The position numbers and the translations under genes are program-made. Positions 48,501 to 59,420 of a stretch of DNA of 64,000 nucleotides are shown in pieces (the first letter of the stretch is position 1; each line of letters starts with the position of its first letter). The DNA comes from Lamellibrachia satsuma. Taxonomy: Eukaryota > Annelida > Polychaeta > Sabellida > Siboglinidae. The stretch covers positions 3,211,036-3,275,035 of the forward strand of contig BSQZ01000018.1 of NCBI GenBank assembly GCA_033239005.1, in the 5' to 3' direction. The notes beneath the pieces are model-generated. The model saw nothing but the letters and a program-made list of their open reading frames with translations. It made no database searches and was not told the origin of the DNA.

Positions 48501-50978
48501 TACAGATCTGAGCATCAACAAACCTGGATCACGCTGGGCTAAATCAATTGGGGAGTTACAGGCACTCCAAGTACACACTTTCAACGTTCAGAAAACCTAC
48601 CCCAAGCAGGTACTCGACAGCCCGGTCGGGGTTGTTGAAGCTGGCCCTCAGTGCACGCACTACCTGCTCCCGATCGAAGCCCATCGACATCATCTCGGAC
48701 ACAGTCTTGTCATAAGTCTCTCCAGTGACGAGCGTGCTCTCTGCAGCTGTCACGCTCATATCAGAGCCAGACGCCGTGCTGCCGACCAGCGCTGAGGACG
48801 AGTTGGTATCCGTGGCCCCTGCATCCGATACGTTTTCCTTCATCTCTACATCTTGACTCGGCGATGATACCTTTGGCTTTTCAGCCACCACAACCGGTGT
48901 CTGGCCGCTCGAGGGGGCACCTGGGGGCACTGTCGGTGTTGACGAAGTAGCGCCAGATGAGTCCCCAGACCCAGGCCTTGTCACTTCAACTACTGGCTTG
49001 CTTTCAGGCGCTTTCGGTTGTGTCTTTGTCTGTGTCAATTACAAGAATTTGTCATCAAATGGTACATTTGTGAATTGCATACTTGAATCATCTGAGATGG
49101 TGGCAGAGTAGCACAAATAATTGGAAAGGCCATATTTATTTCACATGCCTAATGATTTTAGCAAATTAAAATTTGGGCACTACATTATCTATGGTCGCAG
49201 TCAGTTGTTCGTCTGCTTAAATGTAACTGTGAGTCCATGGAACGATGCATTAGAGACATCAATATCTGGATGCAAGGCATGAAACTCAAAATGAACAACC
49301 CCAAAACTAAGTATATTTTATTCGGCACTCTGCAACAACTGCTAAGTGCACCAACACGGCCATTAACATCGGGGGCTATGAGGTACATGTACTGAATTGT
49401 GTATGAAATTTGAGCGCTTATTTTGATAAACATATGTCTATGGAAGAACATGTCAAATTCAATTGTCGGGCAGCATTTGCGCAACTATATAACATTGGAA
49501 AAATCTGAAAATATCTAGATCAACAGAGTACAGAGAAACTGATACATGCTCTGGTCCACAGCCATATTGATTACTGCAATGCCCTTTTGATCGGCTTACC
49601 AAAATACCTTATACGGAAATTACAAATGGTTCAAAACACTGCAGCCAGAGTGCTGTGCAGAATCAGCAAATATAACCATATCAGTCCAGTACTAAAGTCA
49701 CTTCACTGGTTGCCGGTGGAATTTCGTATTAAATTTAAGATATGCCTATGGACATTTAATTCATTACATGGCCATGGACCTGAATATATGTCGGAAATGC
49801 TGACTCCTAGAAGCATCCATTACGGTCTAAGATCCCAGAATGATCTTAAACTTGATGTACCAAGGACAAAAAGGAAAACACTGGGACATCGTGCTTTAAA
49901 AGTTGCTGCACCGAAACTGTGGAACTCCTAAAGATGTTCGCAGCTGCAACAATGTCAGTATTTTTAAGAGCAAACTGAAGACCCACTATCTTAGAACTGC
50001 ATACAATTAACTTATTAATTTTACTAATTTAAATACTTTTATACCTGTTAGATACTTATATAAAATATGTCAGAGGTTTCTACTGAAATTATTAATTTTA
50101 CTCATTTTATAGTTTTTACCATTTTATATCAATATTTGTATTATGTTGAAAGCTTATTTTATTTTTTAACTTTCTACTATGCTATTTATTGTACTGTACA
50201 GCACCATAGAATATTATTGTATAAATATGGCGCTATAGAAATCAATAAACATTTATATTTACATAGCAGTTATGCTACACGGCGACTAGTGCATACAGTC
50301 ACATGATTATAAACAGAGCTAGCTTTGTACATAAAATAAAGCAATACATAATTAAACAATCTTAATTTTCATATAATTTATGTTGTGTAGATATAATTTG
50401 TAAACATACGTTTATGATAATATATTTCACTTGATGGTCCTACCACAGGCAAGGTATCATGCTAACATTTAAATACACAAATTCAGGAAACAACCTTACC
50501 TTTGTCACCATGATGACAACAAAATTCTTCTCTTCAATTTTATAATCGGCGACCAGTTTTTCATCATCTAAGATTTTACCTACAAAAAAGGTAGCAGAAT
50601 AATCAAAATACTTATTCCAATGACCACATCCTGCATCAGAAACATCTTCATATTTGTCTTTACCCATGCTGATCCTTCAAGCCAAAACATTCTATGCTGG
50701 TACCCTGAATACAACTGGATATGTCCAACCAAACCAAACTGTAGGCATTTGTAATCTGTAGATGTAAATTTGTAATGTGTATATTTGTTCTATAAAACAT
50801 AAAACCAGTGCGACATAGTTTTCACTAATTTAGTTACATTCTGCTGAAGTGACAGAACAAAATAATACATTCTAAAATTTTTTTTAAATATAGACAAACC
50901 TGCATAAATTAGCTTCTGGTCTTTGGCTGGGAAGTCAGCACCTCGACTTTCTTCTATTTTCTCTTTCAACTGCTTCAC
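45544..50978 (-). CDS. RAD23: RAD23 (UV excision repair / ubiquitin receptor), exons 2-8
   Basis: RAD23 carries ubiquitinated proteins to the proteasome and stabilises XPC in nucleotide excision repair. Exons on the minus strand: 50978-50900, 50579-50500, 49029-48601, 48073-47770, 47203-47076, 46362-46186, 45675-45544 (TGA at 45546-45544). Exon 1 is at 62855-62790. All have GT/AG borders and the phases close to 464 residues. The Ubl domain covers 1 to about 75 ([28 protein letters not shown]). UBA1 covers about 176-218 ([20 protein letters not shown]), the XPC-binding domain about 320-375 ([20 protein letters not shown]) and UBA2 about 412-455 ([20 protein letters not shown]). Between UBA1 and the XPC-binding domain is an unusual Pro/Ala/Gly-rich exon. 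The exon-4 acceptor could instead lie 6 bp further in. RAD23A versus RAD23B does not apply if the gene is single. Confidence 0.97.
47950..48050 (-). repeat. 15-bp coding minisatellite in RAD23
   Basis: GGTGCCCCTGCAGGT and variants repeat about six times every 15 bp inside the 48073-47770 exon. The frame is kept, giving a (PAGAP)n run at about residues 228-255 of RAD23, in the flexible linker after UBA1. Differences between copies are nearly all silent. The linker length probably varies between individuals. Confidence 0.9.
48275..48530. repeat. Dispersed repeat family A, copy 3, in a RAD23 intron
   Basis: Contains GGCTAGCTCGTTTGTACAAA, TTATTTATGACCAG, GGGCAAAAGCGGTCTGGCTC, TTTACTCGATCTAATG, ACCAACTGCGCGTACAT and CATCAACAAACCTGGAT, the best match to 34718-35045. 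It lies between the UBA1 exon and the proline-rich exon. Confidence 0.75.
49180..50260 (+). pseudogene. L2/CR1-type LINE, reverse-transcriptase end, in RAD23 intron
   Basis: Opposite strand to RAD23, in the intron between exons 3 and 4. Through frameshifts, 49200-49580 reads [20 protein letters not shown] and then [20 protein letters not shown]. The intact final frame (49587-49931) reads [20 protein letters not shown], then [20 protein letters not shown] and [11 protein letters not shown]. This order is diagnostic of the thumb and C-terminal part of L2/CR1-clade polymerases. The tail ends GGCGCTATAGAAATCAATAA. Stops near 49395 and frame changes show it is inactive. Confidence 0.87.
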
Positions 50979-51059
50979 CTGTAAAATAATAAATTAATAC
51001 TAAATGTAACTTACCATTCCTGTAGCCTACAGCCTGAAGCCAAAGTGCAGTCACATAGC

Positions 51060-51136
51060 CACAAACCATCTATTGCCATCAGTGTAATTGATGAGTTTAA
51101 GTAATGCCATCAGTGTAATTGATGAGTTTAAGTAAT
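51060..51136. repeat. 31-bp direct duplication
   Basis: GCCATCAGTGTAATTGATGA followed by GTTTAAGTAAT occurs twice back to back, identically, showing a recent local duplication in RAD23 intron 1. Confidence 0.9.
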
Positions 51137-52299
51137 GTAATTCCAATTGATATTCTGAAGTGTTGTAAGTGACAACTGTAATTGACCCCAACACTGGTCA
51201 CTTTCCTATATACACTGTATATATGTTAACACTCATAACAAGAGCATCAATACTATATTTTGGCAGCAGTGGTAGTCTAAGTACAATGCAACATTGTAAG
51301 TTTTAAGTAGGCAGGTTAATTACTAGCATATCTGAACAATACACATGAACAATGCTTATGTGAGCAATGACCAGACAAGTGTTTTTGTAAGCCTTAAAAT
51401 ATTCTGATGTTTGAGAGTAGTCAGAAAGGATACCACCCATATTACTCAGCACTTGAGCAGCGGATTCTGCTTTTTAATGACTGATGTATTTTTTTTATTA
51501 ACTTTTTATCTTAGTATTCTTCTTCAGATTATATTAGTAACATGGCATTTCTGCTTGCAGTAATTAATGTTTGCCCATCTGTTAACCCTTTGAGTGCTCC
51601 ATGATTAGAGGGTGTAGTGCACACCATTTTTTAGCAATAGACCCATTGCATGATGACGTCAGAATTAAAAACAAATGGGGTGCACGGTGTCGTGGGCATA
51701 ATTAGGGGTCCAGCGTTGCCATCTGAGCTGTAATCCGTGCCTTGGTACGTGGATTAGCACAAAACACCATGGCCAAGGCGTTAGTTTTGTTTTGCGAAAA
51801 TTACATCAAGGGTGCAATTTTACCAGACAAAGTGGCTGACAAGAACATAATAGAAGTGCTCAAGCATTGGATTGCATGCCGAGGCCTCACGTCTGCAACT
51901 ACAGTGTTGTTCAATGCTCAGTAACACTAAGACAGAGTAGTACTCTGTCCACGTGCCTTTTGGCTTTCACAAGTTAATGGGAATCAAATTTTTTTAATGC
52001 AAAGAATCGTTACATGTTTAAATATCAGACGAAAATGCATGCAACCATATGTAGTAAGCATCCCAGGAAAAGTTAGAAACGACCCTGTGCATTTGTTGAC
52101 ATGTACGGGTAATGCGCTGAGTTGCATAAATTGAGGCTCCCTAAATGGCTTGTACTGGTAACTAGTAATCTTTTCGGCACTCGATATAATATACATATGT
52201 CACTCAAAAACAACTTATCAACAATTTGTTGGCACTCAAGCGATTAAATAACTAGTGGTTTAGAATATCGATGTGCCGAATGTGTGTGTGAAAATGTAT

Positions 52300-55200
52300 A
52301 TATATATTTCTTCTCGCGGAATACAGCGGCAAGCAGATGTCCCTGTCGGAAGAACTGGCATTTACCAATTCCAAGCTTGCTCAGCAAATATAGGAAGGCC
52401 ACATGAATTGGCCCTCACAGTTCCAGTCAGCAGTGTTCCCTTTGTGTCTAACTGTCTGTGAACAGGTGGTGTCCCTTGTTCAGCAGAGCGGCCTTTTCCA
52501 TCAGGGTCATCACCACAGCATGTGCTTGCCCACTGTGCAGTGGGAAGTCTTTCCCTGCACACAGTTCAATATGGAGAACGTAGCCAAGGTCGCATCGCAC
52601 AGTTCAAACCTCTTTATCCCGAAAAAAGAATGACGCTTGTTCGCATATATTGCAAATATCCATCACGTTTTTTTCATTCCCACCATGCTCTCATCGACTG
52701 ATAGGCTGAGGCGGAACGAAATCCTGCTTGAATGTGGCATTCAACGTATCAAGCACTGGTCGGACCTTGTTCCACAGATCAAAGTCTGGCTGCCCACATA
52801 CATATGTGTCCACTTTACCAACATGCAGAAGGCGTGAGAAGAGCACAAACTTGTTGTAGGGCATGCCATCACGCTTTTGAAGAAGGGAAATACTGGGAAG
52901 GAAATCTAATTGACCAGTAGTCCTTCACATTCTTCTTCTTGATCAACCCAATGTTGATACACAGGCCGAGATATTTTTTGAGGGCAGCCATGCTCACCTC
53001 ATCCACCTTCCATCGACGGAACCTCGACTTCGGATGGTGCTCAATCCAGTCAGCCATGTTTGCCAAGCAGCGTTCGCCGTACTCCCTGGTGCTTTGCAAC
53101 ACAGCTCTCATGGTAGCGACAGTGAATAACAAAAGGAAGTAATCAACTGGAGCAAAGTTTCGCCGAGGCAGCTGTTCTGCACAGAAAGTGACGAGGAGGA
53201 GCATAGTAATCTTCGCTGTTCAACCACTTCCATGCTAGTGATGTTGTAACAGCACCTCTGCAACATGTTCGAGCACCTCTGCCACATGTTCAAGCACCTA
53301 TGCCACGTCCAGTCACACCTGAGCTGGTGGAAGGTGTTGGTTCAGTAGATTCAGACTGTAATTGTAAAAATAACATGTAAATAAAACTGCACAATATGTA
53401 ACATTTCCCAGCATTACTCAATATATGTATGTGAGTGTGTGATGTGACCTGGGAAAACCCGTCGGATGGTGTGCAATTTCATGAGATACATGCAAAATAG
53501 TCCAAAATAGAAATTTTCATTACAAACAACATTTTAGTTCCATTATCATATTTCATATCTTAACTCTCTAATCTCGAAGTATTATCAAGAGAAACAAATA
53601 CCTTATTCTTATAAACCTGTTTTAATCTACTCCCCCTGCATTATTGACACAAATTCGCCGACTCGAAAAGTGGCCTACTGCCACTTTTCACATAACATTT
53701 GAAAGAGCACTGCCCATCCAATCTGTTTGTATCAACGCGCACCCTCATTAACATACGTATTACTACTGCACAGTGAAAAAACTGAAAATCCTCAAAATGA
53801 TCGTGAACTTAAAGCACCAATGCATTCCGCAAATTGTATCGATATTTGTTAGTGTAAACATCTAACGTTTGGCTAAGTAGCTACTTCATGGAATTTACCA
53901 TCCACCGTGTTTTCATTTGTAAATCCAAGATGGTGGCGCCCATGCTGTTGCCAGGTTCAGAAGTTGCGGCGTTTATGAACAATGCTAGGTGGCTAAATAT
54001 ATACTGCGATGCCAATGGTAATGCACTAAATTATCTGATATTGGATTACTTTACGTCTGGACACGTGAGTAACTCGGACGATGGCACATTTCATGAGAAA
54101 GTGATATTGAAGATCAGACGAAACTGACGGCTGTGGCTGTGGGCATGACAACCACTGGCGTTGGTCACAATGACACCGAAGCTGGCAGAGAAATCGGCGA
54201 AGGGACTAATAATAGTATTAGTGTATATTTGTTACCTTTTTGTAAGAAAAATAAATATGCAGTTTCTGCTTTTTAATTGCCTTCAGTGCTTCACTGCAGC
54301 TTTGTAAACAAGTTGTTTTGAAATGTCAAAGTTGATAATGCCAATCTCAAAGCCTATGTCATTGTTTGTGTAGTTGTACTAACTGTGTGATTGTGGCAAT
54401 CTTTTTATGATGGTGTATTAAACTCCACTGTTGTGTTTCAGCAACAGATACTTCAGTATTTGATGATATCACAGAGATTCTTCCGCCGCTGCCCGCTCTT
54501 GAGATTGAAGAACAACGTATAGCAACCGACAACTTCCGCTGTAGTTGCCATCCGTACACCAGTAGTTTCCTCCTGACAGAACACACTAAGTTTTCGTGTG
54601 ACTGGTGCTTTCGTTTGATCAAGTGACATTCAAGCGAATGAACATGGACTGCCTTCAAGACATCGCTAATGTGGTCGCCAACTCAAGCACCGCAGGAATC
54701 AACATTGCGTGTCTTGTTGGACATGAAGATGGCACTGTGTTGGTGATGATGCATGACTGGTCAACCTTCCTGGGACAATATATCTAGAAAGTGCACAACA
54801 TAAAGATGCATCATCACTTCACAAGAACAACACAACTGGTGTTAAGCTGCAGCTGTACTGTGACACAGAAACATTGTTTCAGGACTTGATGAAAGTTGAT
54901 GCCACTGTTCTGTCCAAAGATGACATGCCCACCAAGATCCAGCCAAAAGGACTTGACATGAAACGCCAATAGTATCTGTAAAACGCCATCTGGGAGTATG
55001 TGTCGATAGACAAATCGGACTTGGTGTGTCCACTTCCTGAAAGGCCTGTGCCAAGTGAGAGTACAGAAAGTGACAGTGACAGTGAGGTGTCCACCCCACC
55101 AGGGCCACCACGTAAACGTTCTCGCACTGTGAGAGGGTGCGGATGTGTCTCAAAAAAGTGAATGAACACAATTGCAATGAACTGTGGAAGCTATTGTTGG

Positions 55201-55816
55201 GTGTTAATGCAGCTGTCATTCATGCAAACACAGAAGAACACATCAATAAAGCCATTATATCTTTAAACCCTGTTTTCTGCATATTCATTTTGTATAAGCA
55301 TGCTCTTTATTCCAACATAATTTTGGTTCTGATCAAGATTCAGAAGATCTGTAAACAGTTTTGGAAAGCCCAAATAATCAGCTGTGATATAAGTACAAAA
55401 TTTAAAATGTGCACCATGTGAACGGTTTTCCTAGATCACATCACATAATATAATAATATATATATAAAACGCTACCAATGGCAATGATAACTTTTTTACC
55501 AGCACCACGAAAATCATGCAGTTTTGGCGTCGCCAATTTTATAATACTAACGGTAGCTCGGTGAAATTTTTACAATTATGAAAAACATCCAAAATAATAT
55601 TCTACATATGGCTATTCATGTCATATTTACCTCCGATGAATCATCAGGAACATCACTGTCAGAGACACTGTCAGTGACTGAACTGACGCTGACGTCTTCG
55701 CCCAGTGGCAGTGCAGCAAGCGCACCAACATCGTGAATTTCGGAATCACTGAATGCCGAAAAGTCACTGTCATCTGTGAAACTAAAGTCCTCTTGATCCA
55801 AACCACTATCCGACAT
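52300..55816 (-). pseudogene. piggyBac transposase pseudogene
   Basis: piggyBac transposases cut and paste DNA at TTAA using a DDD catalytic triad. The likely N terminus is an acidic exon from ATG at 55816 (MSDSGLDQEDFSFTDDSD, Ser/Asp-rich) ending at a GTAAAT donor near 55628. After a gap of about 2.2 kb, 53204-52869 encodes FAPVDYFLLLFTVATMRAVL and RFRRWKVDEVSMAALKKYLG, then IGLIKKKNVKDYWS, the characteristic piggyBac core start. Further fragments give DLWNKVRPVLDTLN, a VDESMVGMK segment holding the first expected catalytic Asp, and AGKDFPLHSGQAHAVVMTLM. Stop codons near 52869, several frame changes and loss of the later catalytic region make it dead. The large gap is best read as an intron. 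Confidence 0.85.
53888..55161 (+). pseudogene. Unassigned second gene carried by the piggyBac element, broken
   Basis: Plus strand, inside the apparent transposase intron. The first part (from ATG 53888, or ATG 53930) reads FMNNARWLNIYCDANGNALN then YLILDYFTSGH, up to a perfect GTGAGT donor at 54065. A TTTCAG acceptor at 54441 leads to FDDITEILPPLPALEIEEQ, then a Cys pair region (FRCSCHPYTSSF; FSCDWCF). A frame change then gives FDQVTFKRMNMDCLQDIANV, INIACLVGHEDGTVLV and MMHDWSTFLGQ. After more breaks come DLMKVDATVLSKDDMPTKIQ and a Ser/Asp-rich, Arg/Lys-rich tail ending CGCVSKK at 55161. I cannot name the family. The layout suggests a small DNA- or RNA-binding or regulatory protein, but that is inference. 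Confidence 0.55.
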
Positions 55817-56814
55817 ATTGCAATATAAATCAAAGCAGTGGAAACAATTTGTCAACAACAGCAGCCGATTTATAATGCAACATGAATGGGGGGGCGCTCT
55901 TGAATCCTTGGTTTCTATTGAACAAACGTTATGCAGCAAGCATAGGAAAACAGGTTAACATTGACCAATAGCAGAGCTTCTTATATATGCAAACCGTTTC
56001 CCCATTTTGGTGAAGTATTCCACAGAATAAATTAGTGAAAACGTGTAGTTTCTTGGCCAAGTACTCGGCTGGATACAAGTAGCCCACATGACGGTCTTGG
56101 CTGAAAATTCGGCCATGTACACTCGCAGGGTTTAACCTAACTTCTCGGTAAAAAAATCACATTACGTGACTACTTTTTAAATAATTGCTTGCATCGTAAT
56201 GGTATATTCAAGTGGTTAATAAAATTTCATCCTGACAATTGGTAAAATACCGTTGGGGCAATCAAATAATCTATGACACTAAACAACACCAAGCATCCAC
56301 TCGACACAACTGAAAAACAAAAAGACTTAGGGGTCCCTTTAGACACAAAGCTGTCCTTTGATGATCACATAACTCAAGTAGTAAACAAAGCAACAAAGAT
56401 GACAAAAATAATTCGCAGAACTTTCCAATTTCTACACCAAGATATGTTCTTGCCATCACATCAGACATGGGGTCAATTCCATTCCGGAATTAACCCTCAA
56501 TCTTTACCCCTTAAATTTACTGTTAAAATAATATTAGTCTGCTATTAGTATGTCACTCTGAATCTGGTAACAGCCAGGAAGCAGTCAACATTATAATTTA
56601 TAGCATATACACTGTCTACTCTGTTATTGAAATTTTGTGAACAAGAACAACATAATCAAGCACTTGCATCAAAAATAAATACTAAGTTACTGTTACAGAC
56701 AGTAAAACTAAAGACAGACCATTCATGCCTTATTTCATTTTCTTTCTCAGTGGACAAGGTTTATTTCTCTATGGAGAATACATGTTGGCAGGGCTTCATA
56801 TTTGAAAACAACAG

Positions 56815-57800
56815 ACCAGCGATAAATTGCTCGCCTAAATATGCCAAATTAATTTAGGCGAGCGATTTGTTTTTTTACCTTGTGGTGGCGCCACCATTTC
56901 CCATTTGGATTCTGTCGTTGTCGCCATGAAATTTTAATTGGTGCTGACTTTTGTACAAAGAAATAAATGTTTACTTTAGTAAACCCCATGCATTCTGATT
57001 GCAACTGGTGAAACTGTTTTGAATTGCAACATGTCACCGATTACCGTAGGCCGTAGCCTAGGTGAAGCCAGTGGCAGTGTACTCTGCCCGGGCCGTGGCA
57101 ACACCAATATAAACTGGGGTGAAATGGCATGCTTCCATTGCATCATAATACCAAACGCACAATTCAAACACAGTGCGCAAAAAATATGAATTTGTCATCC
57201 GCACATGAAACAGAGAATCAATATTAAATGGTACCAGAGATGTGCGTCATGAATTTATGTGTTCATAGCGGATGAAAGATGACGTGGAACAATTACTAAA
57301 TTTATCGTTTTCAATGTCTAATCAACGTTTTCACTCCGTGTCAACTCATATACATTTTCGGTAGTTCAGATCCAGGTTATTATTTTCGATTCCCACTACA
57401 GCGTAGTCGGTCAATCGGATCATAGCGAAATATTGTTGATCTCTTAACTATTCTATAACTGTACATGTATACATTTATCATATTCAGTTCGACATACAAC
57501 ATTATGTGACATTTACACATACTACAAATCGACGTTAGTTCACTCATTTGATCATTTTTATAAACCAGCATAGCTTCGATGGCATTCTTGCAATCTTGGT
57601 GCAGCGGGCTGTGATCACCATCGCCGGTGATGGATGATATACGAACTCCGCCGGAACACTGCATTATAAAGAGACTTTCCTAGTGAATCTAATACTCAAG
57701 AAAGAACTTGTCAAGACGAACACTTGCAGGCAGCGAGCGATTTTAACAACATATGCAAGCGATAAATCGCTCCCTAGATTACTGATTTGCGCTCGCCTCA
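56815..57800. mobile_element. Possible nested element with hairpin ends (GCGAGCGATTT words)
   Basis: The left side has AAATTGCTCGCCTAAAT and its complement ATTTAGGCGAGCGATTT facing each other (56825-56869). The right side has GCGAGCGATTTT, AAGCGATAAATCGCTCCC and GCGCTCGCC (57738-57798). The hairpins at both ends bracket about 900 bp with CpG-rich sequence (56880-57140) and no recognised gene. Foldback-type element is the best guess; the exact ends are unclear. Confidence 0.45.
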
Positions 57801-57981
57801 AAAGTGATGCCCTGTGTTGGTGATTAGGATGTTGAAAAGAAAAAGTTTACAGTAAATTTGACAAAATATCAATGATACCACAACTGATATAAATGGGGAA
57901 ACTCAGATTAATGACCCAACTGTCCTGGGCTGTCTAAAATGTCTGGTTAGCAAAAATCCAGGAGAGGTGTTGCAGCAGAAA

Positions 57982-57984
<3 letters not shown>

Positions 57985-58040
<56 letters not shown>
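57985..58040. repeat. (TA)n microsatellite
   Basis: A pure (TA)n run that continues on the far side of the element at 58039-58811 (58813-58835), showing the tract was the insertion target. Confidence 0.9.
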
Positions 58041-58044
<4 letters not shown>

Positions 58045-58811
58045 TGAAAAAATCATGATTTTTATTTTTAAAAATTGGATTTATTTGATTTTTTATTTAT
58101 TAGATTTTTTTTAAATCTGGTATATAGATATTTATATAGATGTTTAAATTTGTAAATCCTTTCAAACATCTTCTATTCAAATCGATTTGGGTTCTTGCCT
58201 TAACAGAGGGTACATGATTTTTTCTTATATAAAGACATTAGACAATGTCCACAAGGCCTCACCCCCAGTAGTTGCATAATCTGTCTTGGAAAGGAAAGCA
58301 TGCTGTGTGTCTGAGGCTGTAGCAATGGTAATTGTTTGCCTATAGGGTGGATTAGCACCTGTCCAGGGCTCTGTGTACTCTAAGGGTCTCTAACCAGAAT
58401 ACAAACTGGTACAGTATTAAACACCTGAGTCAACATACTGAATTGGTAACAACTAGCACAAGCTATAAGTGGACTTTAACTCAGGGCTTCTGTGTTGAAA
58501 AGATACTTCCTCTGGAAGACAAGTTTGTGTGGCGTCACTGCATTCAGAAAGGGGATAGCTTAAACATACACAATGTCATAAAATATTTTACTATCAGGCT
58601 ATCTGGTGACGATACAGCTACACAAGTGTGCGCACTTTGTGTTTTGTATTAAAAAACATGCAAAACTTTGTTGATCTCGATGCTTGTAAGCAATTATTTG
58701 TGTTAAATTCATATAAATAAGCGATAAAAAAACGGAAGTAAAAAAAAAATCATAAATCAATGATTTTTTTTTGGAGTGATTTAAATCAATGATTTAAATC
58801 AAACAACCCTG
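58039..58811. mobile_element. hAT-like non-autonomous element inserted in (TA)n
   Basis: Right end, read inward, is CAGGGTTGTTTGATTTAAAT; left end is TAGGGTTGAAAAAATCATGA, so the terminal repeats share AGGGTTG and AT-rich GATTT/AAATC words. TATATATA on both sides is consistent with an 8-bp duplication but cannot be proven inside a TA tract. Iterated GATTTA/ATCAATGATTT words fill both ends. The 69-residue frame at 58443-58652 is not a recognised transposase. Confidence 0.7.
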
Positions 58812-59214
58812 TATATATATATATATATATATATTAGGTGCATTGAATGAACAGTAGTTAATTTGTTAATTATATATCATATCTGATTAAATATCATTGT
58901 GCACACATGTACAAATAAAACTGTGTTAAAACGAATTGGATTTGAATTTTTCCTTAGCCCAGGATTTTAAAAGTTGGAATTGACAATTTGGAATTGGAAT
59001 TGATTTTTTCAAGGCTGAATTTTTTTTTAATTAAATGGAATTGGAATTGACAAAACGGAATTGACCCCATGTCTGCTTGCCATTAAATAAAACAATGGTA
59101 AGAATGCATCTTGATTATGCCATAGCAATATGGTACCCTTAAAAACAAAAATTATTACAATAGAAAATATCCAAAGAAGAGCAACCAAAGAATTACCAAG
59201 GATGAGCACGCAGT

Positions 59215-59420
59215 CATCGGCCCGAGGGCAGATATCAGCGGCTGGCAGACGGCAGTGCTCGGCATGTGCTTGTCGATCACAGCCCGCTTCCCAGCCGCAG
59301 ATGCGGCGCTAGCACTCACGGGAGGTGATTTATCAGTACTCGGACCGAGGGAGGCCCGAGCACTGATTTCTGATGCGCTATGATTTATTACTTGTATTAA
59401 ATTTTGCATGTGGTGTAAGG
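59215..59420. other. CpG-rich segment within RAD23 intron 1
   Basis: An abrupt rise in CpG (GCAGTCATCGGCCCGAGGGC; GCAGATGCGGCGCTAGC) directly after the LINE fragment ends. Related words (TCGGCCCGA, GCGGATGCCGATG) occur at 61795-61940. No exon was recognised on either strand. Confidence 0.4.

Larger units (their letters stand above)
51582..56135 (-). mobile_element. piggyBac-type DNA transposon, 4.5 kb, inactive
   Basis: The left border is TTAA followed by CCCTTTGAGTG; the right border, read inward, is TTAA (plus one extra A) followed by CCCTGCGAGTG. TTAA targets and CCC-starting inverted repeats are diagnostic of piggyBac. The interior carries a broken piggyBac transposase on the minus strand and a second broken gene on the plus strand (separate entries). 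It sits in RAD23 intron 1 in the same orientation as RAD23. Frameshifts and stops in both genes show it is an old copy. Confidence 0.82.
56462..59075. mobile_element. 2.6-kb hAT-like insertion into the CR1-like LINE
   Basis: The ends CAGACATGGGGTCAATTCC are identical for 19 bp in inverted orientation (56462-56480 and 59057-59075). The LINE word CTTGCCAT is present on both sides (56449-56456 and 59076-59083), an 8-bp target duplication; five extra bases (CACAT) separate the left copy from the terminal repeat. AATTCC/GGAATTG words are iterated near the ends. It carries no recognisable transposase. Its length is inflated by at least two later insertions (56815-57800 and 58039-58811). Confidence 0.85.
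56215..59210 (+). pseudogene. CR1-like LINE reverse-transcriptase fragment, split by an insertion
   Basis: 56271-56456 reads KHPLDTTEKQKDLGVPLDTK, LSFDDHITQVVNKATKMTKI and IRRTFQFLHQDMFLP. The frame is interrupted at 56457 and resumes at 59076 with MVRMHLDYAIAIWYP and then IENIQRRATKELPRMS. Joined in order these are consecutive parts of the CR1-type polymerase thumb. The 63.2-kb copy begins further along the same protein. Sequence changes character again at about 59210, so a second disruption or the truncation point lies there. A stop after WYP and a frameshift confirm decay. Confidence 0.85.

Noticed and set aside
54842..55219. 125- and 96-residue minus-strand frames over the piggyBac passenger
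   Set aside because: Antisense shadows of the plus-strand passenger gene; no transposase similarity in them.
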